From: Haloplasma contractile SSD-17B
GTDB taxonomy: Bacteria; Bacillota_I; Bacilli_A; Haloplasmatales; Haloplasmataceae
Assembly (NCBI RefSeq): GCF_000215935.2
Contig: NZ_AFNU02000007.1
Coordinates: 80,281-144,280, forward strand
Reading direction: 5' to 3'
DNA: 64,000 nt
Below, piece by piece: positions 8,783 to 17,056 of the stretch. The notes below the pieces were generated by a model. The model made no database searches. It saw only the letters and a list, made by a program, of their open reading frames with translations, and was not told where the DNA came from. The position numbers and the translations under genes were made by a program. Positions within the stretch are counted from its first letter, which is position 1. Every line of letters starts with the position of its first letter.

Positions 8783-11456
8783 CAAGAATAACCTCTATGT
8801 CAGTATAATCATCATTTAGATGGCTCGGATCAATTATAACGCCATTATCTACATGTTCAAATGGTACTTCTTCATTATTGAACAGAACCGATTTAATTTG
8901 ATAGTCGTCATGAGATAATTGTTTTACATTCGTATACGTGATTGTTACTTTTCGTTCACGATACAATGTTGAGATTGATGCTTTACCATCAGCATTAAAT
9001 TGATGTTTTAATAAGCTTGGCTTTAAGTGTAACTTTCCATAATGACCTTTAACACCGAACATTTCATTCACTACATTTAAGATGAACCAACTTGCTGATC
9101 CTGTTAGATAATGATACATTCCTCTACCGTCCGGATCAATATATTCTGGTATTCCTGGGTAAATTTTTGATGTATCAAAATCCATGCAGTGTTCATAAAT
9201 TTCCTCTAAGATAGACGTTGCTTCTTTTGTTTCACCTTGTTGGTATAATGCATTTGCAAACATCATAGCCATATGGCTAAACATAGCACCATTTTCCTTA
9301 TGACCAAAGGCAAATCCAAATAAACGTCCCATATCAAGCTTTACTTCATTATAGTTATTGTTTAAGCGGTAGCCACCAACTTTTTGATCGTAAAGAAGTT
9401 CTTTAGATGATGCTATAATATCTTTTGTTTGTTCACTAGTTGCTATATCACTCATTAGAGGGAATACTTGGCCGGTCAATGTCATACGAACATGATCGTT
9501 AATTACACCTTCTAATTTGTTTCCTTTATTATCATAATAGCCATTGTAAAACGCTGTATTATCGTTAACTTTTAACCATTCCTTGTTTCTTAAATGATCG
9601 CGAATGGCTTCTGACATGTTCTTTAAGGTACTTATAAGCTCATCTAATTTAATTGTCGCTTTTTTCCCTGATACAGTGCTTGTGATTAAATTAAAGTATT
9701 TGTTTAATGTCTCATGTTTTCCTTCAATATCATCAAAGGATATATCATTTGTTAATAAAACACGCATTTCTTCAAGTACTTCTATACTTGATAACCCTTG
9801 TTCTTTTAAGTGAGTTAGTACTTCACTGATTTGCATTAAGTTCATTGCATAGAATGCAGTAAATGTAACACTTTCACCTTTATCTTTAGCCATGTCTAAT
9901 CCATCGTTCCAGTCAGCACCTTCTAAACGCATGTTATTGTGCTCACCTACATTGTAATATTGAACGAGGTTTTGAAGTAGGATATGTTCAAGGATCGTAC
10001 CTTCATAAACATTACCATCTTTATCTTTTTGAAGTGTTCCTTGACTTTCATCATATGTTTCATCTTCTGTACGCGTGAAGTGAACATGTTTATCTTTAAA
10101 GTATCCTTGAGTTCTGAATAAGAAATCATAATTTCCTGATCGCTCTAAATATAATTTCGTTGTGTTCCAAGGCCATGCACCATGATCCATCCACACACGT
10201 GGAATGTTATTACGGTCTGCAACGAATTCACCCGGTTCACTACCAATGATAGTAGCATTTGTACCATCAATTTTAACACCTAAATAATTATTATATAGTA
10301 AATATTCAACATCTTCAGGTTCTGTTAATAAGAGTGCAAGGCAGTCTTGCCATAAGTCTCTCCAACCACGACCACCACGACCATAATCATGATGAGGTAG
10401 GAATGAACATCCAAAGATACGGCGTAAAATCGGTTGTAGACTAACCCACTTAACATATTGATCAAATTGAGAGTCACCCGTTTGGATGGAAAGACTACTC
10501 ATTTTTTCAGACCAGTACGCTCTCATCTCATCGAACTTTTGGTCAAACATGTCTACTGTATATTGATTTGCCATTTCATCAATTGGTTCGTCTTCTGAAA
10601 CAACGATTGACATAACATATGACTTTGTTTCTTGCGGTGCAAGTGTCGTCTCAGCAAATCCAATACCACCGTTCACCTCAAAACCATCCATATCATCACC
10701 AACTTGATACGTTGTATCAGGTGATTCAAGTAATGATTTAGGCCAATCGAGTGATCCCCCTTCTCCTACGAATTCTTGTAGTTTAGGGTAATATGCTTTA
10801 GCAGCTTCTTGTGTATCTGTTGTTGCAAATACACCGTAACGTGTATGGTTTACTTGATGTCCACGCTCATCAAACGATAATGAAGGTTGGTTGATGATTC
10901 CATTTTGTACAACTTTGGCACGGTTTAATAATGCTGTTACGTGTCTATGATCACGTAAATTGTCCGCTGATCTTGAATATAGTGGGATTGCCACAGTCGG
11001 TGTAAATGTTAATGGTTTTTCAGAACTGTTTTGGATTGTCACTTTTGTTAACTCTACATTGTCATGTCCATATGGACTAAACGTCGTTAACTCAATTGAT
11101 AATCTTAATTCATCATTGGTTCTTGTTGTTTTGTGGTATAAGAACCCAGCCTCTACACTAACGTCATCATCTTGACGTACTTTTTGAACGGCTGATACCC
11201 CCGACGCATTGTACAGTCCGAATCCGTTAATATTCATCCAAAAATGTCTACCGAATAAATTATTCTGTAAATCTTCTTGACTCACTGGTACCATAGCAAA
11301 TTGATTTTGATCTAATTTTAAATCTCCATTAAGTTGACTATTAACAGATGATTTTAATTTAAATCCATTTGTGATGGGAAAATACAAGTAACTTGTATCC
11401 TTTGCATTATCTAATGTAAATGTTTCATTTTTTTCTTTAAATTTACACTTGTTCAC
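8772..11456 (-). CDS. GH94 family glycoside phosphorylase (beta-glucobiose type)
   Basis: An 894-residue inverting phosphorylase with no signal peptide, so cytoplasmic. It has an N-terminal beta-sandwich (to about residue 280), a linker helix region and a C-terminal (alpha/alpha)6 barrel. Family marks are YGRGGRGWRDLWQD and the catalytic-acid motif GADWNDGLD (Asp about residue 518). GH94 enzymes split beta-linked disaccharides or oligosaccharides with phosphate to give alpha-sugar-1-phosphate. The length is above the cellobiose phosphorylases (about 820) and near the laminaribiose phosphorylases (about 900), so a beta-1,3-glucobiose substrate is my best guess. I chose GTG at 11456 because AGGAGG lies 7 bases upstream; the longer ORF (to 11486) contains that ribosome binding site. 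It lies between the permeases and the coupled cupin. Confidence 0.85.
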   Translation of the reverse strand: MNKCKFKEKNETFTLDNAKDTSYLYFPITNGFKLKSSVNSQLNGDLKLDQNQFAMVPVSQEDLQNNLFGRHFWMNINGFGLYNASGVSAVQKVRQDDDVSVEAGFLYHKTTRTNDELRLSIELTTFSPYGHDNVELTKVTIQNSSEKPLTFTPTVAIPLYSRSADNLRDHRHVTALLNRAKVVQNGIINQPSLSFDERGHQVNHTRYGVFATTDTQEAAKAYYPKLQEFVGEGGSLDWPKSLLESPDTTYQVGDDMDGFEVNGGIGFAETTLAPQETKSYVMSIVVSEDEPIDEMANQYTVDMFDQKFDEMRAYWSEKMSSLSIQTGDSQFDQYVKWVSLQPILRRIFGCSFLPHHDYGRGGRGWRDLWQDCLALLLTEPEDVEYLLYNNYLGVKIDGTNATIIGSEPGEFVADRNNIPRVWMDHGAWPWNTTKLYLERSGNYDFLFRTQGYFKDKHVHFTRTEDETYDESQGTLQKDKDGNVYEGTILEHILLQNLVQYYNVGEHNNMRLEGADWNDGLDMAKDKGESVTFTAFYAMNLMQISEVLTHLKEQGLSSIEVLEEMRVLLTNDISFDDIEGKHETLNKYFNLITSTVSGKKATIKLDELISTLKNMSEAIRDHLRNKEWLKVNDNTAFYNGYYDNKGNKLEGVINDHVRMTLTGQVFPLMSDIATSEQTKDIIASSKELLYDQKVGGYRLNNNYNEVKLDMGRLFGFAFGHKENGAMFSHMAMMFANALYQQGETKEATSILEEIYEHCMDFDTSKIYPGIPEYIDPDGRGMYHYLTGSASWFILNVVNEMFGVKGHYGKLHLKPSLLKHQFNADGKASISTLYRERKVTITYTNVKQLSHDDYQIKSVLFNNEEVPFEHVDNGVIIDPSHLNDDYTDIEVILDEV

Positions 11457-11539
11457 GTCAATTCCTCCTGTCTGTAGTCCTCTCATCGAAAGTACTATTT
11501 ATGAAATATTTCAACTCGTCGTTTAACTAATAGAACTGA

Positions 11540-12412
11540 TTATCCTTTAACTGCTCCTGAAGCGATACTATCGATAATATATCGAGAGAAGAACATAAAC
11601 GCTATTACAATTGGTACGATTGAAACAGCTAAACCAACGTAAAGTGCACCCTGGTTTTTAATCCAGATATCCTGTGATGTTCTTAGTTCTGCGATCATCA
11701 ACGGTAATGTCTTCTTTTCTGGACTGTTTAAGATAATTAATGCTCCTAGGTAGTTGTTCCATGCACCAATAAACGTGAAAATTGACATTGTTGCAATACC
11801 TGGCATCATTAGTGGTAATCCTAAACGATGGAAGATACTAAATTCTCTAGCTCCATCGATACGACTTGCTTCGATTAATTCTTTATGCACTGTACCCGCT
11901 GCGTAACTTCTTAAGAAGAAAACCGTAAACGTACTGGCAATTGCCGGTATAATCAGTGGGTAGTAGGTATCGATTAATCCATAGCCTGACATTAATTCAT
12001 AGAATCCTAAGAATGCTAATTGTTGTGGTACCATCATCATCACAATAATCATGATGAATAGAAAATTTCGACCTCTAAATTTATATACATAAAAACCATA
12101 GGCTGTTAAAGCTGAGAAATAACCACTCAGTATTGTTACTGATAACGATATAAATAGCGAATTTAAAAAACCTCTTAAAATATTCGCAGTATCCATCAAC
12201 ACGTTCCAGTTTTCCATAAATTGATTACCTGGAATTAATGTAAATCCTGATCGTATGGCAGTACCACTTCGTGTTGAGTTAATCAGTATCATTATGAAAG
12301 GAGTAATTGTAATCAACGCTAATAGTCCTAAGAAGAAGTATATCAAAAAGTATACTATAGTTTTTTTAGCCTTAATTTGTTGTTCTTGATTTGTCAGTAC
12401 ATCATTATGCAT
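11540..12412 (-). CDS. MalG-type sugar ABC permease
   Basis: 290 residues, six membrane helices, with the permease EAA motif near residues 182-200 (ELIEASRIDGAREFSIFHRL). This is the second permease of a carbohydrate-uptake-1 family importer. The start ATG overlaps the stop of the upstream permease gene (ATGCATAA) and GGAGG lies 9 bases before it, so the two are translationally coupled. It should form a heterodimer with the 12405-13283 product. The ATPase is not encoded here; such operons normally share a general MsmK-type ATPase encoded elsewhere. Confidence 0.9.
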   Translation of the reverse strand: MHNDVLTNQEQQIKAKKTIVYFLIYFFLGLLALITITPFIMILINSTRSGTAIRSGFTLIPGNQFMENWNVLMDTANILRGFLNSLFISLSVTILSGYFSALTAYGFYVYKFRGRNFLFIMIIVMMMVPQQLAFLGFYELMSGYGLIDTYYPLIIPAIASTFTVFFLRSYAAGTVHKELIEASRIDGAREFSIFHRLGLPLMMPGIATMSIFTFIGAWNNYLGALIILNSPEKKTLPLMIAELRTSQDIWIKNQGALYVGLAVSIVPIVIAFMFFSRYIIDSIASGAVKG

Positions 12413-13283
12413 TTGCTTTTGCCTCCTTCATACCTTTTAATGTTGAGAAATACATGAAGATTCCTGATATAAGTACTAACATTAGAAATAGTACATACGA
12501 TACTGCTGCCGCTTTACCGTAGCGATCCGATTCAAATGCCAGTCTATATACATAAATAATAACCGTTCTTAATCCAGGTTCTTGGTCTTCTGGTAATAAA
12601 TATGGGATTTCAAACAATTGCATACCACCAATTAGTGAGGTAATAGCAACATAGATGAAAATTGGTCTAATTAACGGCAGTGTGATATTCTTAAGAATTT
12701 GAAAACGTCCTGCACCGTCAATTACCGCGGCTTCAAAGTATTCTTTTCCTATTGCTTGAACACCAGCCATTAATAATATAAATGTATTACCAAACCACAT
12801 CCATGTTTGGATTACTGCAACAGATGATTGGGCAAAAATTGGATTCTCAATCCACGGTATTTTCTTACCAATTAAACTGTTTAATACACCATAATCCGTA
12901 TCTAAAAGAATTGAGAAGAATAGTGCAACAGATGTTGCTGCTACTAAGTTCGGCAAGAAGAATACTGCTCTAAACTTTCCTAACCCTTTTATTCGATACT
13001 GTAAATCACTAAAAATAACAACTAAAACTAAGGCAAGTCCTAACTGGAGAATAATGTTTCCTCCCCACATTTTAACGGTATTAAGTATTGCCTGCCAGAA
13101 AAATTTGTCTGTAAATACGTCTGAGTAATTTTTAAATCCTACTAATGTAGCATCTCCAAACCCATCATATTCGGTAAAACTTAGGTATAGTGTGTAAAAG
13201 ATGGGATACACATGAAATAATAGAAATATAACAAAAAATGGTATTATGAAAAAATAACCATATTTAGAATAACGATCAATCAT
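12405..13283 (-). CDS. MalF-type sugar ABC permease
   Basis: 292 residues, six helices. The N-terminus is typical of short MalF/LacF permeases (YFFIIPFFVIFLLFHVYPIFY, about residues 10-30). The EAA loop reads EYFEAAVIDGAGRFQILKNI near residues 185-205. GGAGGAGG lies 7 bases before the ATG. It sits just downstream of the binding-protein gene, behind a GC-rich hairpin that probably lowers permease expression compared with the binding protein. Confidence 0.9.
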   Translation of the reverse strand: MIDRYSKYGYFFIIPFFVIFLLFHVYPIFYTLYLSFTEYDGFGDATLVGFKNYSDVFTDKFFWQAILNTVKMWGGNIILQLGLALVLVVIFSDLQYRIKGLGKFRAVFFLPNLVAATSVALFFSILLDTDYGVLNSLIGKKIPWIENPIFAQSSVAVIQTWMWFGNTFILLMAGVQAIGKEYFEAAVIDGAGRFQILKNITLPLIRPIFIYVAITSLIGGMQLFEIPYLLPEDQEPGLRTVIIYVYRLAFESDRYGKAAAVSYVLFLMLVLISGIFMYFSTLKGMKEAKANA

Positions 13284-13308
13284 AGATAAACCTCCTCCAT
13301 TTAAAAGA

Positions 13309-13333
13309 GGGCGTCTACCTCTAACAGACGCCC
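13309..13333 (-). terminator. intercistronic hairpin between binding protein and permeases
   Basis: A perfect 8-bp GC-rich stem (GGGCGTCT/AGACGCCC) with a 9-base loop, followed on the minus strand by TCTTTTAAA. It fits a partial terminator or mRNA-stabilising stem-loop that leaves more transcript for the binding protein than for the permeases. Confidence 0.7.
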
Positions 13334-13362
13334 AGCCTTTAAATTACATTTTTATTTTAAAA

Positions 13363-14817
13363 TTATGATCTTGGTGCTGTTGGTAGATCATGAGTTACGT
13401 ATTCTTCACCAAGTGTTGCTTCAACTTCGTCATAGAACTCATTTAATGCTTCTTCAAGTGTTTTCTCACCTGTTCTATAGTCTTCAACATATGTACCAAG
13501 TAATGTATCTAATTGACGGTCATGTTTAGTAACAGTCGATACGTCGATTTTCTGTGCTTCTGGTAAGAAGTAGTCGAAGTGGTTTTGTCCACCTAAGAAT
13601 GGGTTACCTGAATATTCGCTTGAGATTGTTTCCATGATTGAAATTCTAGAGTAAACATCTCCATTTTCGCGAGCTCTTTCAAGCATTCTGTCAGTGTCTA
13701 ACGTCATACTCTTAATGAAATCATATGCAGCATCTTTTTTCTCAGAGTTTGTGTAAACTCCTAAGAATGTTCCACCCCAGTAGTAACTATTAGGTCCACT
13801 TGCTAGACGCCAGTCACCATATGTACTAGTTACGTTCCCGTCGTCATCTTTAACCATTGAACTTGGTTCCATAACATGGAATAATCCCCATGTAGGTAAT
13901 GTATATGACATGATTTGATACTCAGTATCTGAATCAACTGGTGAAACTGGTCCGCTTATTCCACCAAACCATTCTGGTGACCACTCACCTGCATTAATCG
14001 TGAATGCACTTGCAGTGTCATCAGAATAGAAATCTTTAGCGATTTCCATGTATTCAATTTGATCATACATACGCTCAGGGTTGATTGATCCATCTTTTAA
14101 CCAACTTTTTGGATTTTCACCTTGTGCGAAGAAACGAATTGCTTGCTCATCAGGGAATAATTTAATATTTTGTCCTGAATCAACAACTTCCTGCGCAGTT
14201 GTTACTAATTGTTCCTTTGAGTTGAACTTCTCGTAAGACATGAAATCATAGATAAATTGGTATGTTCCATCTGCATCTGTTGCAACATCACTTGGTGCAT
14301 TATCAGATGGAGTTACTGTATCCCAGTTTGGCCATACTAATTCAGCTAAGTCAGCTCTAAAGAATACAGCACCAGGTGTTGATTGCCATGAAAGCCCTCT
14401 AAGCGTTCCATCTGCATCTTGTCCTGATTGCCAAACGTAAGGAATGAAGTCAGCTTCCACTGCATCGAAATCGATATCTTCGTCATCCTTCATCATTTTC
14501 TCTAGGTCAGCCATGTATCCAGCTTCCATAAAGTTCTTGATCATATCTAATTCTCCAGTAAATACGTCTGGAGCACCTTTACCTGATTTTAATACTGGCT
14601 TGATTTTTGTCATGTAGTCAGCTGTATCAACAACTACATACTCAATCTCCATACCATCGTATTTTTCACTGTACATCTCTTCCCAATATTCAATGTCTCC
14701 TTGTGCTTCTAATTCATCTGTAAATGACCAGATTACAAGCTTGTTATCATCTTTATTACAAGCACTTAATGTTAAAGCAAAAGCAAATACTACAACTAAA
14801 GCAAGTATCTTTTTCAT
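13363..14817 (-). CDS. sugar ABC transporter substrate-binding lipoprotein
   Basis: 484 residues. A signal peptide ends in a lipobox with Cys at residue 20 (LTLSAC), so it is tethered to the outer face of the membrane. The body is a family-1 extracellular solute-binding fold (KLVIWSFTDELEAQGDIEYW; GAPDVFTGEL; WGGTFLGVY). It is the first gene of the operon and delivers the sugar to the two permeases. GGGAGG precedes the ATG. The promoter with cre and LacI-type operators lies just upstream. Confidence 0.9.
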   Translation of the reverse strand: MKKILALVVVFAFALTLSACNKDDNKLVIWSFTDELEAQGDIEYWEEMYSEKYDGMEIEYVVVDTADYMTKIKPVLKSGKGAPDVFTGELDMIKNFMEAGYMADLEKMMKDDEDIDFDAVEADFIPYVWQSGQDADGTLRGLSWQSTPGAVFFRADLAELVWPNWDTVTPSDNAPSDVATDADGTYQFIYDFMSYEKFNSKEQLVTTAQEVVDSGQNIKLFPDEQAIRFFAQGENPKSWLKDGSINPERMYDQIEYMEIAKDFYSDDTASAFTINAGEWSPEWFGGISGPVSPVDSDTEYQIMSYTLPTWGLFHVMEPSSMVKDDDGNVTSTYGDWRLASGPNSYYWGGTFLGVYTNSEKKDAAYDFIKSMTLDTDRMLERARENGDVYSRISIMETISSEYSGNPFLGGQNHFDYFLPEAQKIDVSTVTKHDRQLDTLLGTYVEDYRTGEKTLEEALNEFYDEVEATLGEEYVTHDLPTAPRS

Positions 14818-14843
14818 ATTAGTAGTCCTCCCTTATTTTTTAT

Positions 14844-14857
14844 CGAAAACGTTTTGG
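14844..14857. promoter_or_regulatory. LacI-type operator-like palindrome near the start codon
   Basis: CGAAAACGTTTTGG, with a perfect AAAACGTTTT core. It lies 27 bases upstream of the binding-protein ATG, inside the leader. Confidence 0.5.
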
Positions 14858-14945
14858 TAAACATGGAAAATAATAATGTATTTCATATTTAGTCCTATTT
14901 CTTTAACACTAAAAGAGAATACATTTTAAATACAGAAAACGCTAT

Positions 14946-14961
14946 ACTAAAACGTTTTAGT
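14946..14961. promoter_or_regulatory. 16-bp perfect LacI-type operator
   Basis: ACTAAAACGTTTTAGT is a perfect palindrome centred on CG, the usual LacI/GalR operator form. It lies downstream of the operon promoter and is the likeliest site for the operon's own LacI protein. Confidence 0.65.
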
Positions 14962-14976
14962 TTAAATTATCGTACA

Positions 14977-14990
14977 TGTTACCGTTTCCA
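14977..14990 (-). promoter_or_regulatory. cre site (CcpA catabolite repression)
   Basis: On the minus strand TGGAAACGGTAACA fits the consensus TGNAANCGNTNNCA at every fixed position. It starts 7 bases beyond the -10 box, at the transcription start, where bound CcpA blocks initiation. Confidence 0.7.
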
Positions 14991-14996
14991 GTTATA

Positions 14997-15025
14997 ATTT
15001 TACATCTTTATCTGGCAATTGTCAA
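14997..15025 (-). promoter_or_regulatory. main promoter of the sugar operon
   Basis: TTGACA (15025-15020), a 17-base spacer, then TAAAAT (15002-14997) on the minus strand. It is a near-consensus sigma-A promoter, giving a leader of about 170 bases. Confidence 0.75.
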
Positions 15026-15052
15026 TAACTTAAGGGTATTTTCTTGAAAAAA

Positions 15053-15065
15053 CGAAACCGTTTCG
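15053..15065. promoter_or_regulatory. upstream operator-like palindrome
   Basis: CGAAACCGTTTCG, symmetric about the central C, lies 28 bases upstream of the -35 box. With the 14946 or 14844 palindromes it could allow a repression loop. Confidence 0.5.
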
Positions 15066-15087
15066 GATTGTGAAATTGTGAACATTA

Positions 15088-15741
15088 TTATTTTGATACT
15101 AAACGTCCTGTTTGATCAAAGTGTTTCTTAATAATGAAACTAAATGAACCATAATATAAGAATAGCATTAACGTTGTGCTGATCATGAAAAACAAGGGAC
15201 TAAAGTTCGTACCTAGCATATAAACAACTATAAACACCATCGAACTCATGATCATTCTAAAAAAATATCGATTACCGACTAAAAATGCGTCACGCATAAT
15301 TAGTTTAAATGATTTATCTGCGTTAATTGTTAGTTGAATTAATGATAATAACATTATATTCAATGCTTCAAATCCTATAAATACCTGGAGAAGTAAAATA
15401 ATTGTAAACACGTATGGATTTGCAATCGGTATAAATCCTTCATTGAACCAGTATAAGTTAAACCCTATTATTATTATAAGTAACAGTAATGGAAATGAGA
15501 CCTTAAAACACTTAAGTGCATGTTCTTTTATGAAACGTAAATACGTTAACATTAACCCATCGTATTTCTTATCTAGAATTAATTTCGATATATGAAACGC
15601 ACTAGCAATACAAACAGGCATTAAAAATAGTAAAGAAACCCCAGAAAAAAGAAAAAACAATAGATTCGTAATAAACATGATTACAATTACTTGTCCAATT
15701 TTCAATACTTTATTAAAATGAGACCAAAAAACATCTTGCAT
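15088..15741 (-). CDS. DUF624 / YesL-like membrane protein
   Basis: 217 residues with about five to six hydrophobic segments. The features fit the DUF624 (YesL) family, usually found next to carbohydrate ABC importers: W..F.K…N.LF, a loop DKKYDGLMLTYLRFIKEH, and later a basic RDAFLVGNRYFFR segment. The function is unknown; an accessory role in sugar uptake is inferred from context. AAAGGAGGACAATCTT precedes the ATG. It reads in the same direction as the sugar operon but stops just before that operon's promoter, so it is a separate or read-through transcript. Confidence 0.7.
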   Translation of the reverse strand: MQDVFWSHFNKVLKIGQVIVIMFITNLLFFLFSGVSLLFLMPVCIASAFHISKLILDKKYDGLMLTYLRFIKEHALKCFKVSFPLLLLIIIIGFNLYWFNEGFIPIANPYVFTIILLLQVFIGFEALNIMLLSLIQLTINADKSFKLIMRDAFLVGNRYFFRMIMSSMVFIVVYMLGTNFSPLFFMISTTLMLFLYYGSFSFIIKKHFDQTGRLVSK

Positions 15742-15984
15742 AAGATTGTCCTCCTTTATATATTAGTGTTTTTGATATCGATATAGACATAAAACTAGAA
15801 TAGTTACAGTAGTATTATCATTTCTACCTTCTATGAATTCACCTTCTTTCCCTCTTTTATAATACCTTACTAGATCCGATATCCTCTAATTTATTGACAA
15901 AAATCTTATTACTTATCCGTTGCCAGTTAGTAAGCCAATTACAAATTAAATCTTATTTCGATTCATAATTAGAATACAGTAAAA

Positions 15985-16145
15985 ACAACATCTTTGCAAT
16001 ATACTTAACATTATAGCATATTATGGATCGATATTAATAGACATCGTTTTGGTATATTGCTAGATCAATTTCATAATGATAATGTGGTTATTTATAAGCA
16101 ACAGGCATATCCACATAACCTTTCCCGTAACTATTAATAAAGACG
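15985..16145. repeat. dispersed diverged repeat, copy B
   Basis: Partner of 6882-7040, in the same orientation relative to the plus strand. It lies between the YesL-like gene and the small gene at 16166. No other feature was seen in 15742-16165. Confidence 0.5.
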
Positions 16146-16165
16146 TTACGTAAGAAAGGAGCATA

Positions 16166-16432
16166 ATGATGATTCAAATTTACTATATCATTGCGCTTGC
16201 TATGTCGATCACGAATGTGTACAAAAAGAAGATTGACAAGCCATTAGTACCTCTACTTGCTTTTATGACAGTGATCTTATTAAATGTTCTGAATGCGTGG
16301 ATTTTTGATGGAGTTGTGAAAGATGCGATTAAGGATGCTTTTATTGTAGGTGGTGTCACTATTGGTTTATTTAATGCTGGTGATATGACTAGGAAGACGA
16401 TTGATAAGGTTAGGGCGAGGCGATCAGAGTAA
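16166..16432 (+). CDS. small membrane protein, unknown
   Basis: 88 residues with two hydrophobic segments (about 3-20 and 27-48) and a shorter third (about 58-72), then a basic tail (KVRARRSE). AAAGGAG precedes a double ATG; the second ATG at 16169 has the better 7-base spacing. It has its own terminator. Size and layout recall phage holins, but there are no phage neighbours, so I do not assign that role. Confidence 0.5.
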   Translation: MMIQIYYIIALAMSITNVYKKKIDKPLVPLLAFMTVILLNVLNAWIFDGVVKDAIKDAFIVGGVTIGLFNAGDMTRKTIDKVRARRSE

Positions 16433-16445
16433 GACTTTAACGTGA

Positions 16446-16476
16446 AAGAAGGAACCTCATAGTGAAGTTCCTTCTT
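16446..16476 (+). terminator. terminator after 16166 gene
   Basis: Stem AAGAAGGAAC/GTTCCTTCTT with extra pairing inside, then T's, 14 bases past the stop. Confidence 0.85.
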
Positions 16477-16513
16477 TTTTTTAAGTATTAAGTCTAAAAT
16501 TATATAAGATTTT

Positions 16514-16732
16514 TTATAAAATATATATTATATAGATGATAGTGCTTAGAAACATTACTATAACACCACATATTTTATAAAACTTTGTTTTTAAACAATA
16601 CAAGCCCATACCTACAAATATTGCACCTATTGCTAACAATCCCAGTGAGTCATGTTCTCTAAATGATGATAGTATTAAAATTATACTAGCAGTTATCAAG
16701 AATAAATTAGAATAATTCCTGTCTTCTTTCAT
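16514..16732 (-). CDS. small membrane protein, unknown
   Basis: 72 residues with two to three hydrophobic segments (about 8-23, 30-45 and 52-72), reading to the very C-terminus. AGAGGAGAG sits 6 bases before the ATG, so it is probably translated. No family is recognised and it is unlinked to its neighbours. Nothing else is seen in 16733-17056 apart from the terminator. Confidence 0.5.
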   Translation of the reverse strand: MKEDRNYSNLFLITASIILILSSFREHDSLGLLAIGAIFVGMGLYCLKTKFYKICGVIVMFLSTIIYIIYIL

Positions 16733-17001
16733 TGCTAACTCTCCTCTAGAATAAATCTGTATATTTCCTTTTTTTTTAATTTATTAAGTTCCTTTCTCTT
16801 CACCTAAGTCCTTATATCTAGGCATTAATTTAAAATTGTTCTGTAACCATAGTAAATATGGAATTATAAGGTAGCAATATGAATTTACCATCTTTATTTA
16901 ATAATTGAAACTTTTAGGTCATTTTCTATTCATAAAAAAATTATATCATAATATGGAATACATTTAAATAATACCCTGTGGAGATTAGTGTAGGTAGTAA
17001 A

Positions 17002-17045
17002 AAAAAGCATTGGAAGTCATTTAAAATCAACTTCAATGCTTTTTT
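17002..17045 (-). terminator. terminator after S9 peptidase gene
   Basis: Stem AAAAAGCATTGGAAG/CTTCAATGCTTTTT just past the stop. Same stem family as at 7074 and 20072. Confidence 0.85.
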
Positions 17046-17056
17046 GATATAGTCAA

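Noticed and set aside
16166..16432. Phage holin
   Set aside because: Only size and hydrophobic pattern fit; no lysin, phage or toxin gene is nearby.
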